A DNA stretch of 64,000 nucleotides from Comamonas serinivorans (GTDB lineage Bacteria > Pseudomonadota > Gammaproteobacteria > Burkholderiales > Burkholderiaceae_C), in the NCBI RefSeq assembly GCF_002158865.1, contig NZ_CP021455.1:1860001-1924000 (forward strand). Direction: 5' to 3'. The notes beneath the pieces are model-generated. The model made no database searches. It saw nothing but the letters and a program-made list of their open reading frames with translations, and was not told where the DNA came from. Position numbers and translations under genes: made by a program. Positions 46,650 through 55,504 of this stretch are shown piece by piece; positions within the stretch are counted from its first letter, which is position 1; each line of letters opens with the position of its first letter.

Positions 46650-46764
46650 TGGCTGGGGCGCCGTGCGGGTACAGGCCCGGCGCGGCGGCCAGTTAGCCCC
46701 ACACAGGGTCGGGCATGACGCGCAGGCGTCATGCAATTCCCGGGGCTTTGGGCACACTTTGAAG

Positions 46765-46812
46765 GGTATGCATGGGTGGCCGTTTCATCGCAAACGGTCA
46801 CCTAGGCATACC
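46765..46812. repeat. 48-bp palindromic element, copy 12
   Basis: GGTATG ... GCCGTT ... AACGGT ... CATACC. Arms match at 6 of 8, the centre adds a T-A pair, and AAG/CTT flanks lengthen the palindrome to 54 bp. It ends 63 bp before the second Bug receptor start. Confidence 0.93.
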
Positions 46813-46875
46813 CTTTCATATTGACAAGCCCGAACCTTGCCAGGCGTGGAGGTGCACGGCCATCAGGAGACACCT

Positions 46876-47880
46876 GTGACCCCAACCGATCCGTCCTGGC
46901 GACGGCGCCATGTGCTGTCCGCTGGTGCCGCTTTGGCCGCCAGCCCCCTGCTGGCTGGCGCTGCGCACGGCGCCAACAGCTTCGCCACCAAGCCGATCCG
47001 CCTCATCGTGCCGTTCGCAGCCGGTGGCGCCACCGACGTGATGGCGCGCGCGCTTGGCGACGCGATCGGCAAGGACCTGGGACAGGCCGTGGTGGTGGAC
47101 AACAAACCGGGCGCGGCCGGCATCATCGCCTGCGATGCGATGGCCAAATCCGCCCCCGATGGCCACACCTGGATGCTGGGCACGACCAGCACCATGGTCA
47201 CCAACCGCTTCCTGTACCGGAAGCTGCCGTTTGACCCGAACAAGGACTTGGCCTGGGTGGGCCGCGTGTGCACCTCGCCCATCGTGCTGGCGGTGCACCA
47301 GTCGCTGCCGGCCAAGAACGTGGCCGAGGTGCTGGCCTACATGAAGGCCAACAAGGGGCAGGTCAGCTATGGCTCGTATGGCCTGGGGTCGCACGGCCAC
47401 CTGATCTGCGCCTACATGAGCCGCCTGGCCGGCGCCGATGCGGCGCACGTCGCCTACAAGGGTGAGGCGCCCATGATCCTGGACCTGGTGGCGGGGCAGG
47501 TGAAGATCGGCATGGGCAGCCCCATGGGGCTGAAGCCGCACCTGGAGAAGATCCGCGCGGTCGGCATCATCGGCAAGCAGCGCTCGAACCTGCTGCCCGA
47601 CCTGCCCACCTTCTGGGAGCAGAACCAGCGCGACGCGCCGTACCAGACGCTGGGCGTGACGGCATTTGCGGCACCAGGCAAGACCCCGATCGAGATCCAG
47701 AACCGCTTTGCGCAATCGGCGGCACGGGCGCTGAAGCTGCCCGAGGTGCGTGCGCGCATCGAAGCCACGGGCTACCCGGTGGTGGACGACGACACACCGG
47801 CCGCCTTCACGGCTGACCTCATCCGCGACCTGCCGCTGTGGCAGACCATGATCGAGCAGGCGGGCGTGGAGCCCACCTGA
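46876..47880 (+). CDS. Bug/TctC-family periplasmic receptor 2
   Basis: 334 aa from GTG 46876, with AGGAGA 5 bp upstream. Signal peptide with a twin-arginine motif (WRRRHVLSAGAALAA), cleavage near AHGAN. Diagnostic Bug motifs: IRLIVPFAAGGATDVMARAL, GQAVVVDNKPGAAGII, SYGSYGLGSHGHL and VAYKGEAPMILDLVAG. Such receptors bind small organic acids (glutamate, aspartate, nicotinate, tricarboxylates) for TctAB permeases or for signalling. No tctA/tctB genes are in the window. Closest in outline to receptor 1, with the shared VCTSPIVLAV/VCTAPICLVV segment. Confidence 0.93.
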   Translation: MTPTDPSWRRRHVLSAGAALAASPLLAGAAHGANSFATKPIRLIVPFAAGGATDVMARALGDAIGKDLGQAVVVDNKPGAAGIIACDAMAKSAPDGHTWMLGTTSTMVTNRFLYRKLPFDPNKDLAWVGRVCTSPIVLAVHQSLPAKNVAEVLAYMKANKGQVSYGSYGLGSHGHLICAYMSRLAGADAAHVAYKGEAPMILDLVAGQVKIGMGSPMGLKPHLEKIRAVGIIGKQRSNLLPDLPTFWEQNQRDAPYQTLGVTAFAAPGKTPIEIQNRFAQSAARALKLPEVRARIEATGYPVVDDDTPAAFTADLIRDLPLWQTMIEQAGVEPT

Positions 47881-47975
47881 ACGTGCCGTCGGCGCGTGCA
47901 TGGCCCGCGCCGCCCTTCACCCGCGACGGCATCGACCTGAACCGCCGCCGTCGGCTTTTTCCCAGGGAGACTTTC

Positions 47976-48986
47976 ATGACCCGCATCACCCGACGCCAAG
48001 CCCTGGCCAGCGCTGGCGCGCTGGCGGCCACCGGCCTGCCGCTGGCGGCCCAGGCCAGCGCCGAGAACGCCGCGGCCAATTTCCCCAGCAAGCCCATCCG
48101 CATCATCGTGCCGTACCAGGCCGGTGGCGCGACCGACGCGCTCTCGCGCCTGCTGGGCCAGCACATCGGGCCTGACCTGGGCCAACCTGTGGTGGTGGAC
48201 AACAAGCCCGGTGCCGGCGGCATCCTGGGCACGAACGAAGTCGCCAAGTCCGACCCCGATGGCCACACCATCAGCCTGGGGCTGACCTCGACCCTGCTGG
48301 TCAACCGCTTCCTCTACAGCAAGATGCCGTTCGACCCGGCGCGCGACCTGGACATGCTGTACCGGCCCATCGACTCGGGCACGCTGATCGCCGTGCACAG
48401 CGGCGTCCCGGTCAAGACCCTGGGCGAGCTGTTCAAGCACATCGAGGCCAACCGCGGCAAGCTGTCGTATGGCTCGTACGGCCTGGGCTCCTACCCGCAC
48501 CTGGCCGGCGAGCGCATCAACCAGATGACCAAGGGCGAGATGACGCACGCGCCCTACAAGGGCGAGGCACCCATGGTGCAGGCGCTGCTGGCACGTGACA
48601 TCGACGTGGGCTGGGGCAGTGTGCAGGTCATGAAGCAGTTCGTCGATGCCGGCAAGCTGCGCGTGCTGGCCATCACCGGTCGCGAGCGTCCCCCGGGCAT
48701 GCCCGATGTGCCGACCTTCACCGAGGCCGGTGTGAACGACGACGCCTTCAACATCGTGGGCTTCTTCGGCATGGCCGTGGCGGCCAAAACGCCGGACGCC
48801 ATCAAGCAGAAGCTGTCGAACGCCATCGCCAAGGCCTTGTCCAAGCCCGAAGTGAACGCGCGCGTGGCCGCCATGGGCTTCCGCGCCAACACCAACAGCT
48901 CGCCGCAGGAGTTCACGGCCTTGTACAAGCGCGAGTTGCCCAAGTGGGAAGCGCTGGTCAAGTCGGTGGGCGTGAAGCTGGACTGA
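47976..48986 (+). CDS. Bug/TctC-family periplasmic receptor 3
   Basis: 336 aa from ATG 47976, with GGGAGA upstream. Twin-arginine-like signal (ITRRQALASAGALAATGLP), cleavage near AQASA. Motifs IRIIVPYQAGGATDALSRLL, GQPVVVDNKPGAGGILG, SYGSYGLGSYPHL and APYKGEAPMVQALLA. It is clearly the nearest paralogue of receptor 4, sharing ITRRQAL/INRRQAL, the LLGQH stretch and the ending KWEALVK(S/A)VGVKLD. It lies 95 bp after receptor 2 and is followed by a terminator. Ligand unknown. Confidence 0.93.
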   Translation: MTRITRRQALASAGALAATGLPLAAQASAENAAANFPSKPIRIIVPYQAGGATDALSRLLGQHIGPDLGQPVVVDNKPGAGGILGTNEVAKSDPDGHTISLGLTSTLLVNRFLYSKMPFDPARDLDMLYRPIDSGTLIAVHSGVPVKTLGELFKHIEANRGKLSYGSYGLGSYPHLAGERINQMTKGEMTHAPYKGEAPMVQALLARDIDVGWGSVQVMKQFVDAGKLRVLAITGRERPPGMPDVPTFTEAGVNDDAFNIVGFFGMAVAAKTPDAIKQKLSNAIAKALSKPEVNARVAAMGFRANTNSSPQEFTALYKRELPKWEALVKSVGVKLD

Positions 48987-49031
48987 ACCGGAACCGATGC
49001 CGAATCCGCAGGCGGAGGCTCCGTCTGCAAA

Positions 49032-49066
49032 ACGGGCGGACTCGCAAGAGCCGCCCGTCTTTTTTA
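49032..49066 (+). terminator. Intrinsic terminator between receptors 3 and 4
   Basis: 8-bp stem ACGGGCGG/CCGCCCGT with an 11-nt loop and a CTTTTTT tail. Separates the array into at least two transcription units, or works as an attenuator for receptor 4. Confidence 0.9.
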
Positions 49067-49090
49067 TTGCAACCCCCAGAGGAGACCCCC

Positions 49091-50095
49091 ATGACCCCCA
49101 TCAACCGACGCCAGGCCCTGGCGGGCGCCAGCGCGCTGGCCGCCGCTGGCCTGCCGCTGGCCGCGCAGGCCAACACGGCCGCCGGCAACTTCCCCAGCAA
49201 GCCCATCCGCATCGTCGTGCCGTACCAGCCGGGCGGCTCGACCGATGCCATCTCGCGCCTGCTCGGCCAGCACCTGGCACCCGAGCTGGGGCAGCCGGTG
49301 GTGGTCGACAACAAGCCTGGTGCAGCCGGCATCATCGGCACCGGTGAAGTCGTGCGCGCGGCGCCCGATGGCCACACCATCAGCTTCGGCCTGACGTCGT
49401 CGCTGCTGGTCAACCAGTTTCTGTACACCAAGCTGCCATACAGCCTGACACGGGACCTCGCGCCGCTGTACCGTGTGACCGACGCGGGCGCCATCCTGGT
49501 GGTGAACAGCAACCTGCCGGTCAAGAACCTGGCCGAGCTGCGCAAGCACATCGAGGCCAACCGCGGCAAGCTGTCCTACGGCTCGTACGGCCAGGGCTCG
49601 TACCCGCACCTGGCGGCCGAACGCATCAACCAGCTGACCCAGGGCGGCATGGCTCACGCGGCCTACAAGGGCGAGACGCCCATGATCCAGGCCCTGCTGG
49701 GCGGCGAGATCGACATCGGCTGGGGCAGTGCGCAGACGCTCAAGCAGTTCGTGGACACGGGCAAGCTGCGCGCGCTGGCCATCACCGGGCGGGACCGGGT
49801 GGCCGCCATGAACCAGGTGCCGACCTTTGCCGAGGCCGGCATGACCGACGACGCGTTTGCCATCGTCGGCTGGCTGGGCATGGCGGTGCCGGCCAAGACA
49901 CCCGATGCCGTGAAGCAGAAGCTGTCGGCTGCCATCGCCAAGGTGCTGGCCAAGCCCGAGGTGAAGGAACGCATCAGCGCCATGGGCTACACCGCCATCA
50001 CCGACAGCACGCCGCAGCAGTTCGCCAGCATTTACCAGCGCGACCTGCCGAAGTGGGAGGCGCTGGTCAAGGCCGTGGGCGTGAAGCTGGATTGA
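49091..50095 (+). CDS. Bug/TctC-family periplasmic receptor 4
   Basis: 334 aa from ATG 49091, preceded by AGAGGAGA. Signal with INRRQALAGASALAAAGLP, cleavage near AQANT. Motifs IRIVVPYQPGGSTDAISRLL, GQPVVVDNKPGAAGIIG, SYGSYGQGSYPHL and AAYKGETPMIQALLG. Recent-looking duplicate of receptor 3. The start lies only 25 bp after the terminator that follows receptor 3, leaving little room for a separate promoter. Confidence 0.93.
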   Translation: MTPINRRQALAGASALAAAGLPLAAQANTAAGNFPSKPIRIVVPYQPGGSTDAISRLLGQHLAPELGQPVVVDNKPGAAGIIGTGEVVRAAPDGHTISFGLTSSLLVNQFLYTKLPYSLTRDLAPLYRVTDAGAILVVNSNLPVKNLAELRKHIEANRGKLSYGSYGQGSYPHLAAERINQLTQGGMAHAAYKGETPMIQALLGGEIDIGWGSAQTLKQFVDTGKLRALAITGRDRVAAMNQVPTFAEAGMTDDAFAIVGWLGMAVPAKTPDAVKQKLSAAIAKVLAKPEVKERISAMGYTAITDSTPQQFASIYQRDLPKWEALVKAVGVKLD

Positions 50096-50282
50096 CGTTT
50101 GGCCTTGGGATGGTCAGGGGATTTGGGGCCGATGCCACAGGTGAAGCTGCAGTGTCCGTCCTGAATCCATAGCGCCATTCCCAGGCAGGGCAGGCGATAA
50201 CGACCTTGGTCGTGGTGATGGAGGCGTGCACCCTAGGGTTCACCCGGTGTTGCGAAACTGAACACTGATTAGGATGGGCGCG

Positions 50283-50304
50283 CGCCCCGGTCCAGGGGCG
50301 TTTT
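50283..50304 (+). terminator. Terminator-like hairpin in the leader of receptor 5
   Basis: CGCCCC/GGGGCG stem with a 6-nt loop and TTTT, ending 27 bp before the receptor 5 ATG. It may be an attenuator or the end of upstream transcription. Confidence 0.55.
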
Positions 50305-50330
50305 GTTGTCCCCTTTTTGGTGTTGTATCG

Positions 50331-51353
50331 ATGTCTGCCAATCGTTTTCCCCTGACCCGTCGACAGTTTCAATCCATGGCCGCCGCTTCGGGCGCGGCGC
50401 TGACCGTGCCTGGCCTGGCCCAGGCCCAGGCGGACGCCGCGGCGTCCTACCCGAACAAGGCCGTGCGCGTGGTCGTGCCTTTCGCACCGGGCGGCGGCAC
50501 CGACACGCTCGCGCGTCTGCTGGGCCAGAAGCTGCAAACCAGCCTGGGTCAGCCTTTTGTGATCGACAACAAGCCCGGTGCCAGCGGCATCATCGGCACC
50601 GACGCCGTGGCCAAGGCCGCCCCCGATGGCTACACCTTGAGCTTCGGCCTGTCGACCTCGCTGCTGATCAACCAGTTCCTGTTTTCCAAACTGCCCTACA
50701 ACCCGCAAAAAGACCTGGACATGCTGTATCGCGTGGCCGACGGCGCCACGGTGTTGGTGGCCAAGCCCGGCCTGCCCGTGAAGACGGGCGCGGAGCTGTT
50801 GGCCTACATCAAGGCCAACAAGGGCAAGCTGTCGTATGGCTCGTATGGCCAGGGGTCGTTTTCGCACCTGATGGGGGCCTACCTCGACCACGTCACGCAA
50901 GGCGACCTGAACCACGTGGCCTACAAGGGCGAGTCGCCCATGATCCAGGACCTGCTGGGCGGCCAGTTTGACTTCTGCTGGTCCAGCGCCATCAACACCA
51001 AGCAGCACATCGCCACCGGCAAGCTCAAGGCCATTGGCGTGAACGCGCCCAAGCAGCTGTCGGCGCTGCCGGGCGTGCCCACGCTGCAGGAGTCGGGCAT
51101 GAAGGAAGCGCCGTTCGCCATGGTGGGCTGGCTGGCCATGGCCGTGCCGGCCAAGACGCCCAAGGCCATCCAGGAAAAGCTGGCGGCGGAGATCCGCACG
51201 GCCCTGAAGGATCCGGAAGTGCGCCGCAAGATCGACGACATGGGGTTTGGCGCGCTGGACAACAGCGGCCCGGACGTCTTTGCCGCCGAGTACAAGCGCG
51301 AGATGCCGCGCTGGCAAGAGCTCGTGAAAGTGTCGGGCGCCAAGCTCGACTGA
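50331..51353 (+). CDS. Bug/TctC-family periplasmic receptor 5
   Basis: 340 aa from ATG 50331; no good Shine-Dalgarno sequence. Signal with LTRRQFQSMAAASGAAL, cleavage near AQAQA. Motifs VRVVVPFAPGGGTDTLARLL, GQPFVIDNKPGASGIIG, SYGSYGQGSFSHLMG and VAYKGESPMIQDLLG. Differs from receptors 3 and 4 in the ligand-side segment (MLYRVADGATVLVAKPG), so it probably binds a different acid. No repeat copy precedes it. Confidence 0.92.
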   Translation: MSANRFPLTRRQFQSMAAASGAALTVPGLAQAQADAAASYPNKAVRVVVPFAPGGGTDTLARLLGQKLQTSLGQPFVIDNKPGASGIIGTDAVAKAAPDGYTLSFGLSTSLLINQFLFSKLPYNPQKDLDMLYRVADGATVLVAKPGLPVKTGAELLAYIKANKGKLSYGSYGQGSFSHLMGAYLDHVTQGDLNHVAYKGESPMIQDLLGGQFDFCWSSAINTKQHIATGKLKAIGVNAPKQLSALPGVPTLQESGMKEAPFAMVGWLAMAVPAKTPKAIQEKLAAEIRTALKDPEVRRKIDDMGFGALDNSGPDVFAAEYKREMPRWQELVKVSGAKLD

Positions 51354-51505
51354 GTGGCGCAAGGCCGCGCGCCCAAAGGCTTTCCTGTCGGGTGTGCACC
51401 TGATTCGGTAGCGGACCGCCGCTGCATCGGCACCCAGGTGACTTGGGTGTACCTGCACTGCGGACATACCCCGTGAGGGGCGATGCGGCCAGTCCTTACC
51501 ATGCA

Positions 51506-51531
51506 CCAACGCCCCTGCCTAGGGGCGTTGG
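51506..51531. other. Perfect 10-bp inverted repeat downstream of receptor 5
   Basis: CCAACGCCCC/GGGGCGTTGG with loop TGCCTA, about 150 bp after the stop codon. No T-tract, so probably not an intrinsic terminator. Shares the GGGGCGTT half with the hairpin in front of receptor 5. Confidence 0.6.
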
Positions 51532-51797
51532 CGCAAGTACCGCGGCGAGGGCACCACGCCAGCGGATGCCCGTCCGGCCCGCATTCACGATGGCCTCACC
51601 GAGGTGCACACAAGGCCAGTTGTGGCGCTGGCGGGCGACCCGGCACAGCGCATGGCGCCCGCGGTGGCGCGGCTCAGGCCGCACCGGTGTGGGGCATGGG
51701 TTCGATCTGGCACGCCAGCACAGGCGCCGGTTGCCGCCAGGCCTGCGCACACGGGGGGGATGCGAGCAGGGTTCGCCATTAGGTGATTGTCATAGGC

Positions 51798-51845
51798 AGT
51801 ATGGCGTCATTCTCGTTGAAAAAATAACGCCAATTGATCCATACT
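51798..51845. repeat. 48-bp palindromic element, copy 13
   Basis: AGTATG ... CTCGTT ... AACGCC ... CATACT, with a CAG-start/CTG-end. Arms match at 4 of 8. It ends 158 bp before receptor 6. Confidence 0.87.
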
Positions 51846-52003
51846 GTGTGCCGTTTCAGGAATTGATCGGGTGCGCTGTCAAGGGGCAGGGCCCGGCCAG
51901 GGGTGCTGGGGTGGTTGACCAGCGTGTGGGTCGCGTCCCATCGCAGACACCAGGATGGGGGCAGCGGCTGTGATGCCGGGGTGCCGGCTCTTGTGGAGCA
52001 TTC

Positions 52004-53035
52004 ATGACAACGACCTCTTCGCGTGCGCGTCCCGCCGGCCTGGCCAGGCGGCCTGTGGTGCAGGCCCTGGGCCTGGCGCTGGCCACGGTCAGCCTGGGGG
52101 CCCAGGCACAGGGCCAGGCCGCTGCCGATTTCCCCAGCAAACCCATTCGCATCGTCGTGACCTATGCGCCCGGCGGCTTGACCGACTCCATGGCGCGCGT
52201 GCTGGCCGACAAGATGAGCAAGTCCATGGGCGTGCCCGTGCTGGTCGAAAACAAGCCGGGCGCCGCCGGCATCATCGGCACCGACTACGTGGCCAAGTCG
52301 CCGCCCGATGGCTACACCATCTCGCTCGCGCTCTCCAACGCCATCTACACCAACCAGTTCATCTACCCCAAGCTGCCCTACAACCCCAACAAGGACATCT
52401 CCTTCATCTACAAGCTGGCGAATGGACCGGCCATGCTGGTGGTGCACAACAGCGTGCCGGCCAAGAACCTGGAGGAGTTCAAGACCTGGCTCAAGGCCAA
52501 TCCGGGCAAGATCAACTACGGCTCGTACGGCATCGGCTCGTACCCGCACATGGTCACCGAGTACATCGGCAAGCAGCTGGGCGTGCCCATGAGCCACGCC
52601 GTCTACAAGGGCGAGGCGCCCATGGTGCAGGACCTGCTCTCGGGCCAGATCCAGTTTGCCTTCGGCAGCCCGGCGGTCATGAAGCCGCACTTTGAAACCG
52701 GCAAGCTGCGCCCGATTGCCGTGACCAGCAACAAGCGCTTTGCCACCTTGCCCGACCTGCCCACGTTCGGCGAGCAGGGCTGGAACGACAAGCCCTATGG
52801 CCTCATGGGCTGGTTCGGCTTCATCGGCCCGGCCGGCATCCCCAAGCCCATCCTGGACAAGCTGGCCGCCGAGACCCGCAAGGCCATGGCCGACCCCGAC
52901 ATCCAGACCCGCTTCGTCAACTTTGGCTACGAGGCCGTGACGGACAGCAGCCCCGAGGCGCACGAGGCCGAGTACAAGCGCAACGTGGGCTACTGGAAGG
53001 AGCTGGTGCAGATCTCGGGCGCCAAGATGGAGTGA
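52004..53035 (+). CDS. Bug/TctC-family periplasmic receptor 6
   Basis: 343 aa from ATG 52004. Signal LARRPVVQALGLALATVSLG, cleavage near AQAQG. Motifs IRIVVTYAPGGLTDSMARVL, VPVLVENKPGAAGIIG, NYGSYGIGSYPHMV and AVYKGEAPMVQDLLSG. The most divergent of the six (VENKPGA instead of VDNKPGA; GWFGFIGPAGIPKPILDK). It ends the array; no permease gene follows. Confidence 0.92.
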   Translation: MTTTSSRARPAGLARRPVVQALGLALATVSLGAQAQGQAAADFPSKPIRIVVTYAPGGLTDSMARVLADKMSKSMGVPVLVENKPGAAGIIGTDYVAKSPPDGYTISLALSNAIYTNQFIYPKLPYNPNKDISFIYKLANGPAMLVVHNSVPAKNLEEFKTWLKANPGKINYGSYGIGSYPHMVTEYIGKQLGVPMSHAVYKGEAPMVQDLLSGQIQFAFGSPAVMKPHFETGKLRPIAVTSNKRFATLPDLPTFGEQGWNDKPYGLMGWFGFIGPAGIPKPILDKLAAETRKAMADPDIQTRFVNFGYEAVTDSSPEAHEAEYKRNVGYWKELVQISGAKME

Positions 53036-53203
53036 GCGGGTGGCCCACCGGGCGCTCGCCACGTAGACCAATCGGCTGATGGCCGAAGGGTCTGCCTGCG
53101 AGCGCGCCGGTTCAGGCCATGCCAAGCAAGTTGCTGGTCGCCTCGAGCTGATCGCATCCTGGGGGCGTATCTGCGGGATGAATCCTGCCGGCAGCGTCCA
53201 CGG

Positions 53204-53359
53204 TCAGTTGACGCCCAGACTGCCGATGGCTTCGCGCTGCGTGTCGGACAGGTCCTGGGCATGCACCATGGCCGCGGAAGTGTCGTGCGCCAGTCGGGCC
53301 AGGATGCGCTGGCTTGCGCTCTGGCCCAGCAGCCCGGCCTGGATGGTGGCGTGCACCAT
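53204..53359 (-). pseudogene. Possible 3' remnant of an unrecognised gene
   Basis: From ATG 53359 the frame gives 51 residues (MVHATIQAGLLGQSASQRIL ... DTQREAIGSLGVN). Coding-like residues (RARDFADHAFGRAEDM) also run upstream of that ATG without another start codon, and the open frame then runs into repeat copy 14. This looks like the end of a gene that lost its 5' part, or a very small protein. I do not recognise the family. Confidence 0.3.
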
Positions 53360-53493
53360 GTCCTCGGCCCGGCCGAAGGCGTGGTCAGCAAAGTCCCGCG
53401 CTCGGACGCCTGCGTGAAGGCAGCGGCCAGAGCCGAGGGGCACTCGGCCGTCGGTCGGACGCCGGCCGATTAATTTGCGCTGTTGATTGATGG

Positions 53494-53541
53494 AGTATGG
53501 GGTGAATGCCGTTCTATAAATATCGGCAACCGTGCTATACC
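53494..53541. repeat. 48-bp palindromic element, copy 14
   Basis: AGTATG ... GCCGTT ... ATCGGC ... TATACC. The inner boxes complement each other and the arms match at 3 of 8. It ends 9 bp from the stop codon of the small secreted protein (reverse strand). Confidence 0.87.
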
Positions 53542-53550
53542 CCAGGTTCT

Positions 53551-53799
53551 TCAGCTGGCGTAGCCCAGGCAGGCGCCCGCATTGGGGCGGCCCCGGCACT
53601 CCCGCGTCAGGCGCCGGTCGCGCTCGGCGCGTGTTTCGCCTGAGCCGGTGGATTTGCCCTGTTTGACCGTCACCGCCGACGACTGCTTGCTGGTTTTCTT
53701 CTTGGCCTCGGCCGGTGTGGCCAGGGCCAGGCTCAGGCATGCGGCCACCAAGAGGCTGCCGGCCCAGGCGCGGTGGTGGACGACGAGGTGATGGATCAT
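53551..53799 (-). CDS. Small secreted protein of unknown function
   Basis: 82 aa from ATG 53799, with GGGAGA upstream on that strand. Signal peptide (WAGSLLVAACLSLALATPAEA), then a Lys/Ser/Thr-rich linker and a conserved-looking end ERDRRLTRECRGRPNAGACLGYA with two cysteines that could form a disulfide. I believe similar endings occur in other Comamonadaceae hypothetical proteins, but no function is known to me. Confidence 0.7.
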   Translation of the reverse strand: MIHHLVVHHRAWAGSLLVAACLSLALATPAEAKKKTSKQSSAVTVKQGKSTGSGETRAERDRRLTRECRGRPNAGACLGYAS

Positions 53800-54078
53800 G
53801 GCTTCTCCCTGTGAATCACCTCTGCATTGAACGCAGGGCCAGGGGGGCGCCCCCAGAGTGAAAACCCGGTGGGCGGTGGCATGGAAGCTGCCGCGCGTGC
53901 ATGGGTCACGCTGGCCTGTGCACTGCAGCCTCTGCTGGCTGTCGCAGGGACGGGTCCAACGCGCCTCTCCACGGTCAGGCTACGCCTGAGCACGGGGCGC
54001 CAAGGTCGGCAGCCTGGGTGACAACTGTGCACGCTGCGGCGGTGCCATGTGGCAAGGCCACGGCAGCGGCGCGGGGCG

Positions 54079-55383
54079 TCAAGCGGGTTGCGGCGTGCCG
54101 CCCAGCGGCGGGCGGGGCGGCGCCAGCCGCACGGGCAGGGTCAGCGAGCCAAGGGCGGCCACGAACAGCAACACCGCCGCGGCGCCAAAAGCGATCCAGT
54201 GCGTGTGGAATTGCTCGAACGCCCAGCCGCCCAGCCACGAGCTGATCATGGCGCCGATCTGGTGGCCCAGGTAGGCCCAGCCATACAGCAGGCCGACCAG
54301 CCGCACGCCATACAAGTCGGCCAGGATGGCCGAAGACAGCGCGATGGAGCCGGCCCAGACCACACCGCCCACGGCCGACACGCCGAACAGCTGCCAGGCT
54401 TGCACGGCCGCGACCAGGCCCAGAAAGCCCAGGCCGCGCACCAGGTAGATGACGCACAGGATGTAGCGGCGCGGCACCATGTCCGACAGCCGGCCCATGA
54501 CCAGGGTGCTGAAGATGGCGACCAGGCCGATGAGGCCAATGCCCTCGGCGCTGGTGTGGGCGCCGAAACCGTGGTCCATCAGCATGGGCACGCCGTGGGT
54601 GCCCAGCAGGTTCATGCTGAAGCCGCAGGCGAACAGGCCCAGGAAAATGGTCCAGAAGGGCCGTGTGGCCAGCGCCTGGGCGAAGCTGAAGCCGCCCGTG
54701 GCCGGGGTGATCGGGTTGGCCGGTGCGGCCGACTGGCTGGCCTGCTGGGCGATTTGTTCGGGCAGCAGGTCGGTCGTGGCGGGCGCGTTTTCGCGGATCA
54801 CGGCGAGCGTGACCAGCACGGTGAACACCGTGAACACGGCGGAGTAGGTCAGCAGCGTGGTTTGCCAGCCCCACTGGCCGATGGCCCAGGTGAACACCGG
54901 CGTCATGACGGCGATGCCGGCCATGGACCCCGTGGACAGGAAGAACAGCGCCATGCCGCGCCGGCGTGTGAACCAGCGGCTGATCAAGGGGGTCACGGCC
55001 ACCGGGCTGGTGAAGGCCAGCCCCAGCGACAGGCACACGCCGTAGGCGAGGAAGAAGCTCCAGGCGTCGCGGGCGTGCACGCTCCAGTAACTCGAGACGG
55101 CGACGATGGCCGTGCCCAGCAGCAGCACGGCCCGCGTGCTGTAGCGGGCCACCAGCCAGCCCGCCAGCGGCATGCCGATGCCATAGCACAGCATGCCGAA
55201 GGCCACCATGGACGACAGCAGGCTGCGCGAGAAGCCCAAGTCTTCGCTCATGGGCAGCATGAAGGGGCCGATGCCCATGCGCATGCCGACGGTGAGCAGC
55301 GTGAGCAGCAGGCTGGCGGCCACGATGTTCCAGCCGAAGTACCAGGGACCTGGCTGGGAAGGGGAGGAGGTGGGGTGGTTCAT
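54079..55383 (-). CDS. MFS transporter, monocarboxylate/oxalate-antiporter-like
   Basis: 434 aa, 12-helix major facilitator from ATG 55383 (MNHPTSSPSQPGPWYFGWNIVAASLLLTLL). The start, WYFGWNIVAA, and the motif SRWFTRRRGMALFFLSTG between helices 4 and 5 fit the OFA/monocarboxylate group; the second half has GRLSDMVPRRYILCVIYL. The substrate is unknown and probably a small organic anion. It lies 121 bp after the CMD gene on the same strand and may be the last gene of the TetR-AcuI operon. Confidence 0.87.
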   Translation of the reverse strand: MNHPTSSPSQPGPWYFGWNIVAASLLLTLLTVGMRMGIGPFMLPMSEDLGFSRSLLSSMVAFGMLCYGIGMPLAGWLVARYSTRAVLLLGTAIVAVSSYWSVHARDAWSFFLAYGVCLSLGLAFTSPVAVTPLISRWFTRRRGMALFFLSTGSMAGIAVMTPVFTWAIGQWGWQTTLLTYSAVFTVFTVLVTLAVIRENAPATTDLLPEQIAQQASQSAAPANPITPATGGFSFAQALATRPFWTIFLGLFACGFSMNLLGTHGVPMLMDHGFGAHTSAEGIGLIGLVAIFSTLVMGRLSDMVPRRYILCVIYLVRGLGFLGLVAAVQAWQLFGVSAVGGVVWAGSIALSSAILADLYGVRLVGLLYGWAYLGHQIGAMISSWLGGWAFEQFHTHWIAFGAAAVLLFVAALGSLTLPVRLAPPRPPLGGTPQPA

Positions 55384-55504
55384 GGCAAAAGGGACAGGCG
55401 GCGCACGGCGTGTGGGCTGTGCAACCAGCGTTCCCGGGTCGGTGGGGCCGATCAATTGTCCGGGAACGGGCTGGAAGATCAACCCCGGCGGTCGCAGAGG
55501 GTAC

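Larger units (their letters stand above)
51354..52003. other. 650-bp gap between receptors 5 and 6
   Basis: No gene supported. It contains a 10-bp GC-rich hairpin (51506-51531) and repeat copy 13 (51798-51845). Confidence 0.5.
53036..53550. other. 515-bp gap with a possible gene remnant and repeat copy 14
   Basis: Contains a possible protein fragment at 53204-53359 (reverse) and repeat copy 14. Nothing else was identified. Confidence 0.4.
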
